Source: a virus
DNA length: 24,827 nucleotides
Direction: 5' to 3' (one strand)
Virus record (IMG/VR): IMGVR_UViG_3300025789_000812
Location: 1-24,827 of that record
Shown: one piece after another, positions 20,450 to 24,827 of the stretch
How positions within the stretch are numbered: position 1 is the stretch's first letter
Layout of the letters: every line of letters begins with the position of its first letter
Notes under the pieces: model-generated
Told to the model about the DNA's origin: nothing
The model's input: the letters and a program-made list of their open reading frames with translations, nothing else
Databases searched by the model: none
Translations under genes and position numbers: made by a program

Positions 20450-22195
20450 TTATCCCAATAGTTTGCGTGTCAATGCGCGGATCTGATCAACTTCACGTGA
20501 TTCAACAATCGCTGGTTTTTCAGAACGATTTAAACGAGCTAACTGATCTTGCATGCGTGAAAAATCTGTAGACTCTTTAACAGTCTCTTTCTTTTTGTCA
20601 GCAACTGCTTTCTTCATTGGCTCTTTCTTGTCACTGTCTTTGTCCATGTCTAAGAAATCTGGCTTAGTAGCTTTTGCTTTTTCAGCAATATACGCAGTAG
20701 TTTCTTTGATGTTCTTCCACATAGCGGCTGCGGCAATTTTCTCGCCTTTCTCACCACCACCAGCTTTCTTAGCTAGTTTAGCAAAACCTTTACCTGGCTT
20801 ACCAATGTCTCCACCTGCTTTGGCTTTTTTAACTGTAGCAGATTTCTTAGCGGCACTTAATCCAGCACTCGGCTTCCCTTTTGAACTTTCTCTCATAGGA
20901 TTAGCTTGCCCTTGTGGCATAGCCGTATTTGATTTTGAGTATCCACCTGTTGCTGAACCTGAATTTAATCCAATAACTGTACCTACTGGAATTGGTTGAC
21001 GCGGATCAATTCCTGGATTGTTAGATATAATATCTTGAACAGTTGTTTCCTTCATCTTAGCTAAAGCTTCTACAGTAATACCCGGTTTATCAATTTTAAC
21101 TGTACCAGTTACTTTGTCAGTGTCGTATGAGCCATATGGACTTTTACTTTCTTTGAATGGCTTACCTGATTTAGCGGCAGCCTTAGCACGTGAACCCCAT
21201 ACTTCGTCTTTATCACTTTCTACTTTGCCATCGCCATCGTAATCTTTATCAGCTTTCTTTTCTTTAGCTTCTTCCATTTTCTTACCAAACTTCTCGCCAT
21301 TCTTCATGCCCCATGTGTTGCCTGAGTGTTTAGGTAATTTGATATCGTTGCCACGTTCAGCTTTCTTAGTTGCGGCATCTTTAGCTTTAGCATGAGTCTT
21401 AATACCCTTGCCTGACTTTTCTTCTGCTTCGCCGTCGTCGGCATAGCTAGTGTTCTTATGTACAACACCTGTGTGAGTCTTAGTTAACTCGCCGGTACGA
21501 GTTTTCTTAGTATCACCGACTTTCATTTCGCCCTTACCTTTTGAAGTAAACGCATTTTCGGCTTCTTCGTCTACTTCTGTTTCTGGGCTCATTTGTCCAT
21601 CCATACGCTTATGAGCGGCTTTAGTAGCTTTGATCATTGTATTGTATTTGGCAACTTTACCTTTTACATGAGCTGGAATTGGTTTTGGCTCTTCGTAAAC
21701 CATGCCTGTTCCTCCGCACTCTGTACAAGGACGCTCACCGCCGCTTAGAATACCTTCTTCAACTTTGTGCTCATGCTTGCCTTTCATCTTTTCAGCGTCA
21801 GCTTTCTTAAGCTCTTTCATCTTATCTTTTGCTTCGGCTAACAATTCTTTAATTTTCATTTTTTGTCCTTCGCTTAGTGTATCGCTGTTGTCTAAATGAT
21901 GTCCATACTCGCTGAACTTCATTTCATACTCTAAATAGTGATAAACACTAGCGATGTAATCTGCGGCTTTAGTAATCTTAGCCTGTACCCATGCTTCCAT
22001 TTGATCATCATCGCTGATTTGTTGGAATAGCTTGTGTGAATAATTAGCTAGTTTATATAAATCAGCTTTAGCCATAGCACCTTCACGGTCTACTTCGCCG
22101 TTACTTGATCCTAATGCTTGTGTTGGTTCTGCGCCTGCGTCTGGAGCTGGTGCTCCTGCGTCTGGGCTCATTGTTGGGTCTAATTCTGGTGGCAT
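20450..22195 (-). CDS. Modular virion-type protein with Cys motif, EF-hand-like loop and LysM-like segment (581 aa)
   Basis: A 581-residue low-complexity protein. A Pro/Ala-rich start is followed by a helical domain (about 40-130; AWVQAKITKAADYIASVYHY) that I recall from other T4-like marine phages. Then a CTECGGTGMVY zinc-type CxxC motif (157-167) and a Lys-rich linker. DYDGDGKVESDKDE (318-331) looks like a calcium-binding loop, and residues about 367-410 form a LysM-like segment (ITVEALAKMKETTVQDIISN, NPG, then IPVGTVIGL). A second acidic motif is DMDKDSDKKEPM (516-527). The start at 22195 is chosen because GGAG lies eight bases before it but only two before the ATG at 22201. A structural role is inferred; LysM could bind peptidoglycan. 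Confidence 0.66.
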   Translation of the reverse strand: MPPELDPTMSPDAGAPAPDAGAEPTQALGSSNGEVDREGAMAKADLYKLANYSHKLFQQISDDDQMEAWVQAKITKAADYIASVYHYLEYEMKFSEYGHHLDNSDTLSEGQKMKIKELLAEAKDKMKELKKADAEKMKGKHEHKVEEGILSGGERPCTECGGTGMVYEEPKPIPAHVKGKVAKYNTMIKATKAAHKRMDGQMSPETEVDEEAENAFTSKGKGEMKVGDTKKTRTGELTKTHTGVVHKNTSYADDGEAEEKSGKGIKTHAKAKDAATKKAERGNDIKLPKHSGNTWGMKNGEKFGKKMEEAKEKKADKDYDGDGKVESDKDEVWGSRAKAAAKSGKPFKESKSPYGSYDTDKVTGTVKIDKPGITVEALAKMKETTVQDIISNNPGIDPRQPIPVGTVIGLNSGSATGGYSKSNTAMPQGQANPMRESSKGKPSAGLSAAKKSATVKKAKAGGDIGKPGKGFAKLAKKAGGGEKGEKIAAAAMWKNIKETTAYIAEKAKATKPDFLDMDKDSDKKEPMKKAVADKKKETVKESTDFSRMQDQLARLNRSEKPAIVESREVDQIRALTRKLLG

Positions 22196-22222
22196 GTTCA
22201 TAACTCCGTTGTCTTTATATAT

Positions 22223-22885
22223 TTAGCGTCTTTTGATGACTACTGACTCTTTTGGCTGACCAAATAAGCTGGCGCCCATATCTAATCCGTTCTTAGCAGT
22301 TCCATCACTATTTTTAGGCTGTACAACCTTAGGCTGTGCTGGTGCTTTTTTACCTGATCCTGTGCTAGGACTGCCTAAATAACTACGTTTTCCACGTGAT
22401 TTACCAGGACTTAATTGTGGCGCATCTACAGTTCCAATGTTAGCGGCACTTGTAGCACCCGCTGTAGCTGTTTCTTTAATATCTTTTTTCTTCTTCTTAG
22501 CAATAGCAATAGCGGCCTGTTGTGCGGCGTTTGCGGCTTCTGCTACACCTTGTGGTTTACCAAATGGATGTACTTCGACCCATTTACCGCCTTGATTTTG
22601 AATCCATTTACCTTGGTGATATTTGCTTTTTATAATATTATGCACTCTTAGTGCGGCTTCTATACCATCTCTGTAGCCTAAATTACGTGCTTCGCGTTCT
22701 TGATGCCCGGCAATCATGTTTTGTTTAAGTCTGCCTTCATGTGGATCATATCTGTACCAAAGATTGGCTTCGTCATTTCCGCCACGCAAATCGTTGCCAT
22801 CGCTGTCATAATAGTTTGTAAAACTACCGTGTCTGCCTTCTACTAATTCTTTAGTATTAAATCCCGTTAAGTCTTTAATTTTCAT
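22223..22885 (-). CDS. Virion-type protein, function unknown (220 aa)
   Basis: A 220-residue protein with the N-terminal segment MKIKDLTGFNTKELVEGRHG, where LVE-G could be a prohead-protease site. A more globular part follows, with YYDSDGNDLRGGNDEANLWY (residues 25-44) and a helix around NLGYRDGIEAALRVHNIIKS (68-87). The C-terminal half is Ala/Ser/Gly/Lys-rich low complexity (ETATAGATSAANIGTVDAPQ; LSPGKSRGKRSYLGSPSTGS; APAQPKVVQPKN). I recall this SPGKxRGKxSYxGSP motif as recurrent in T4-like marine phages. AGGGG precedes the ATG. Its ATG forms a 4-base overlap with the upstream gene's stop. No enzymatic motif is seen. Confidence 0.65.
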   Translation of the reverse strand: MKIKDLTGFNTKELVEGRHGSFTNYYDSDGNDLRGGNDEANLWYRYDPHEGRLKQNMIAGHQEREARNLGYRDGIEAALRVHNIIKSKYHQGKWIQNQGGKWVEVHPFGKPQGVAEAANAAQQAAIAIAKKKKKDIKETATAGATSAANIGTVDAPQLSPGKSRGKRSYLGSPSTGSGKKAPAQPKVVQPKNSDGTAKNGLDMGASLFGQPKESVVIKRR

Positions 22886-23112
22886 TTTTTAATTCCCCTG
22901 AATCCAGTGCCTACGGCACGTTCGCCATTCATAAACTTAGGTAAACTAAACCACAACTTGAACCATTCTTCAGTGCCAGGTTGTATATTTTGTTCACGCA
23001 TAATCTTTGCTTTCTCTGTACCAGTTATACTGATATTACTTCCGCCGTAAGGTTGTAGGCCTTTAAACTCGTTAATGCCTGCTAACTTCTTAAGACGTGC
23101 TATTTCATCCAT
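22882..23112 (-). CDS. Small virion-type protein (76 aa)
   Basis: A 76-residue protein beginning MDEIARLKKLAGINEFKG; the RLKKLAGI and INE elements recur at the N-termini of many T4-like marine phage proteins. The second half has KAKIMREQNIQPGTEEWFKL and WFSLPKFMNG, a compact motif that I recall from related phages, where it is also unnamed. The stop overlaps the downstream gene (ATGA) and the start shares one base with the upstream stop (TAATG), so translation is coupled to both. A small head or tail accessory protein is the best guess; no function can be assigned. Confidence 0.65.
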   Translation of the reverse strand: MDEIARLKKLAGINEFKGLQPYGGSNISITGTEKAKIMREQNIQPGTEEWFKLWFSLPKFMNGERAVGTGFRGIKK

Positions 23113-23486
23113 TATACACCGTACTTATTCTTTTTAGATTTAGCTACTGGACTAACTTTATGTGTATCGTCTGGTTCAGCACTTTTAGCCCAAGGTAAAA
23201 CTTGATCATGTTCTGTAGGCACAGCTTTACGTGCCTGTTTAAACATATTATGTTCTACTTCTGTAAAAGGATGTTGTGTCCAATAAGGACCCATCCAACT
23301 TTCATGATCTACATCAATTTGTTTATTTGAGCCATCACTCATAGCTAATGCTATACCGGTGCGCAACTGATGGTAGTTAGGATAAAATCCACCAGGATCG
23401 CGATCTCTACTAACACCATTGTGTACACTTGCGTGTTGTTTATGGTGTTTTCCAGTACGTTCGGAAAGAAATTCTTTAGCTCGCAT
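23112..23486 (-). CDS. Virion-type protein, paralogous to the C-terminal domain of the 23486-24751 product (124 aa)
   Basis: A 124-residue protein. MRAKEFLSERTGK at the start resembles T4 internal-protein targeting peptides, with LSE as a possible cleavage site. The remainder is related to the last 110 residues of the upstream gene's product. YHQLRTGIALAMSDG corresponds to YMQYRFGMAMANPNM, PFTEVEHNMFKQARKAV to AYTDADLQKVKDAAKTL, and the ends KVSPVAKSKKNKYGV and TVSPVAKPKKNKYGI are nearly identical. It appears to be the same domain as a stand-alone protein, probably from a duplication. Start and stop are each shared with neighbours as TAATG. Function unknown; a capsid-internal role is inferred. 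Confidence 0.68.
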   Translation of the reverse strand: MRAKEFLSERTGKHHKQHASVHNGVSRDRDPGGFYPNYHQLRTGIALAMSDGSNKQIDVDHESWMGPYWTQHPFTEVEHNMFKQARKAVPTEHDQVLPWAKSAEPDDTHKVSPVAKSKKNKYGV

Positions 23487-23534
23487 TATATTCCGTATTT
23501 GTTCTTTTTAGGTTTAGCCACAGGGCTAACTGTA
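23112..23534 (-). repeat. Diverged direct repeat of about 48 bases encoding the VSPVAKxKKNKYG[IV] tail
   Basis: The 3' ends of two adjacent genes, at 23112-23160 and 23486-23534, are recognisably the same sequence with scattered, mostly third-position differences. Both encode VSPVAK, then S/P, then KKNKYG and a final V/I. It marks tandem duplication of a coding domain rather than a mobile-element or attachment-site repeat. Confidence 0.75.
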
Positions 23535-24751
23535 TTACCATCTTTTAATTCGTTACTTTCGCCGTCAGTAAGATGAGTAATAGCACCAGCACCTAATGTC
23601 TTTGCCGCATCTTTTACTTTTTGTAAATCTGCGTCTGTATAAGCAGTGATTAAAGGATCTCCGCTCATTGCGCCAGCACGTGGCATATTAGGATTAGCCA
23701 TAGCCATACCAAAACGATACTGCATGTAAGGACTACCGTTGGCTTTGTTCATACTGATATTAGGGATACTCATAGCATTTTTTAATGCTTGAATATGAAC
23801 ATCGTGCCATTTTTCCTCGCCTTTACCTGCGTATGGAACATCTTCTGCTAATTGTTTACGTGCGAATTCTCTTGCTCTCATTTCTCTTATTACCTTATTA
23901 GCATATTTAACCGAATCTTCATATGCGTGTCTTGTATGAACAGCTTGAATATTCTTGTCATCGCCAGGTTCTTTGTGCTTGGGTTGTTCTTTGGCTTTTT
24001 CTTTTTCAAAATACTTACGCATTTCTTCTGCTGTAGCCGCTTTCTTTTTAACATCCTTCTTGGTCTTAGATAGCAAATCCATCATGCCTTCGGCTGTTTT
24101 CTTTTCTTTCTTTCCAAAGCTAGGATCATTCATACGATTCATTGCTTTAACCATTAGCTCGCGTACTTCTTCGTCACTAAGTTCAGGGCTCATAGCATCG
24201 CGCCATGTTTGAAATTTTTCATCGTCTGACACATTAGGATCTTTAAGTACAGCTCGCATTGGAGTAGCACGTGGTCCTTCTTCCCCTGCGCTTGGGTCAT
24301 TAGTTTGTTGACGACTAATAACATCTAAACCATCTGTGAAATTAAAAGGAATATTACCTGCTTTATCTGGATTACCATTGTAATTTTTTACATAACCTAG
24401 AGCTTTAACCTGATCAGCACCTACTACAACTGTACATTTTGTATATCCGTGTTCGTTTAATTTTTGTAATACACGAGTTAAGTCTGGCATTTCTTCTGTA
24501 GCAGTATGGAATATATGTCCATGCTTAGGAAACACCTTTTGATAAATTGCTAATTTTTCGTCTGGCGTAATAGGATCATCTTTACCAACAGTACGACTAA
24601 CAACAAAATACGGATCTGCTCCTTCTTCTTTAGCTTGAGTAATAACACTACTGGCTAGGAACATATGACCTTTGTGACCCATACCACGGCCCCAACCTAC
24701 TACACAGGCTTTGCCTTCTCCGGTACGATTTAAAAATTCACGTAAAAACAT
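23486..24751 (-). CDS. HxGH nucleotidyltransferase-domain protein with virion-type C-terminus (421 aa)
   Basis: A two-part protein. Residues about 15-165 are a cytidylyltransferase/NMN-adenylyltransferase-type Rossmann domain: CVVGWGRGMGHKGHMFLASS (16-35) with the HxGH motif at 25-28, FVVSRTVGKDDPITPDEKL (49-67), and KCTVVVGADQVKALGYV (104-120). The usual ISSTxxR element is not clear. A long charged linker (about 165-300) leads to a C-terminal domain homologous to the 124-residue protein next downstream, ending TVSPVAKPKKNKYGI. The start MFLREFLNRTGEG looks like a capsid-targeting peptide, and AAGGAAAG lies just upstream. An enzyme carried in the capsid, comparable in concept to T4 Alt, is inferred. 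The nucleotide substrate is unknown. Confidence 0.72.
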   Translation of the reverse strand: MFLREFLNRTGEGKACVVGWGRGMGHKGHMFLASSVITQAKEEGADPYFVVSRTVGKDDPITPDEKLAIYQKVFPKHGHIFHTATEEMPDLTRVLQKLNEHGYTKCTVVVGADQVKALGYVKNYNGNPDKAGNIPFNFTDGLDVISRQQTNDPSAGEEGPRATPMRAVLKDPNVSDDEKFQTWRDAMSPELSDEEVRELMVKAMNRMNDPSFGKKEKKTAEGMMDLLSKTKKDVKKKAATAEEMRKYFEKEKAKEQPKHKEPGDDKNIQAVHTRHAYEDSVKYANKVIREMRAREFARKQLAEDVPYAGKGEEKWHDVHIQALKNAMSIPNISMNKANGSPYMQYRFGMAMANPNMPRAGAMSGDPLITAYTDADLQKVKDAAKTLGAGAITHLTDGESNELKDGNTVSPVAKPKKNKYGI

Positions 24752-24827
24752 TAGTCTTTCCTTGGAGCCCAGTTAGCCTGGTCAATAGTTTTAACAAACT
24801 GTCCTGGTAAGTCGTTTTGGAATCCTG
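24751..24827 (-). CDS. C-terminal end of an upstream gene, cut by window edge
   Basis: Only the last 24 codons are inside the window, reading GFQNDLPGQFVKTIDQANWA, then PRKD and a TAA stop that shares a base with the next ATG (TAATG). The other two frames close or lack continuity, and the gapless layout of the block supports this frame. The hydrophilic ending with ANWAPRKD resembles virion-type proteins of the same block. Nothing more can be said without upstream sequence. Confidence 0.5.
   Translation of the reverse strand, partial: GFQNDLPGQFVKTIDQANWAPRKD

Noticed and set aside
20553-20999. A 148-codon plus-strand ORF, long for a shadow
   Set aside because: It is antisense to the Lys/Ala-rich 581-residue protein. 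The Leu/Phe/Ala/Pro-rich translation is what the reverse of that biased composition gives, and all neighbouring genes are on the minus strand.
22208-22228. Late-promoter-like A/T string (CTAAATATATAAA on the minus strand)
   Set aside because: It only partly resembles the T4 late consensus TATAAATA, and the region is AT-rich enough to produce it by chance. Kept as a possibility, not as a feature.
23112-23534. Direct repeat considered as an attachment site or recombination scar
   Set aside because: Both copies are coding, end in stop codons and differ mainly at third positions, which fits duplicated protein tails; no integrase gene is present.
1-24827. tRNA genes, rRNA, CRISPR arrays, insertion sequences and strong intrinsic terminators
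   Set aside because: No cloverleaf with conserved T-loop, no spaced identical repeats, no transposase or inverted-repeat ends, and no GC-rich stem followed by a T-run were found by eye. Weak tRNAs or terminators inside genes cannot be fully excluded without a scan.

Overview
The window looks like part of a T4-like myovirus genome, most probably a marine one (cyanophage or pelagiphage type). The sequence is AT-rich. Every supported gene lies on the minus strand. Most neighbours abut or overlap, often as ATGA or TAATG, and no intergenic stretch exceeds about 85 bases. T4-type replication genes are present: family B DNA polymerase (gp43), sliding clamp (gp45), a DsbA-like small protein and an RNase H/FEN-type 5'-3' nuclease. 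The closest resemblances I recall for many small proteins are to marine T4-like phages. This is recall rather than a search, and the host cannot be fixed from the sequence. No tRNA, insertion sequence, integrase, CRISPR array or convincing plus-strand gene was seen.

Layout, in transcription order from the high-coordinate end. (1) 24827-18420: a block of virion-type proteins. They are low-complexity, Lys/Ala/Gly-rich, and several carry short N-termini resembling T4 capsid-targeting peptides. It includes a protein with an N-terminal HxGH nucleotidyltransferase domain, one with a LysM-like segment, and one with a peptidoglycan-binding domain. (2) 18405-13791: a promoter, the DsbA-like gene, gp43 behind a leader hairpin, a short nucleotide-sugar dehydrogenase, then gp45 with its own sigma70-like promoter. 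(3) 13789-7435: a small membrane protein, a DpdA-like (TGT-fold) DNA transglycosylase, a BPSL0761-like small protein, a Gfo/Idh/MocA oxidoreductase, a zinc-type MDR dehydrogenase, a conserved unknown protein, a QueD-like T-fold protein, a small basic protein and a GT-B glycosyltransferase. (4) 7481-4415: two Ser/Thr/Gly-rich putative virion proteins flanking a cupin, a phosphoribosyltransferase, a HIT protein and small membrane or coiled-coil proteins. (5) 4432-1446: a promoter, FolE, small unknown genes, QueE, a tiny Cys-rich membrane ORF, a conserved unknown and a 2OG-Fe(II) oxygenase. (6) 760-1: the 5'-3' nuclease, cut by the window edge.

The most coherent functional theme is 7-deazaguanine DNA modification. 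FolE, a QueD-like protein and QueE would carry GTP to 7-carboxy-7-deazaguanine, and the DpdA-like enzyme would exchange the base into DNA. QueC is not in the window. A glycosyltransferase and three NAD(P)-type sugar/alcohol dehydrogenases sit in or next to this set, so a further (glyco-)modified deazaguanine is possible but unproven. A second strong signal is a 5-bp stem, 8-nt loop hairpin just upstream of the gp43 ribosome binding site. It has the same geometry as the T4 gp43 autoregulatory operator.
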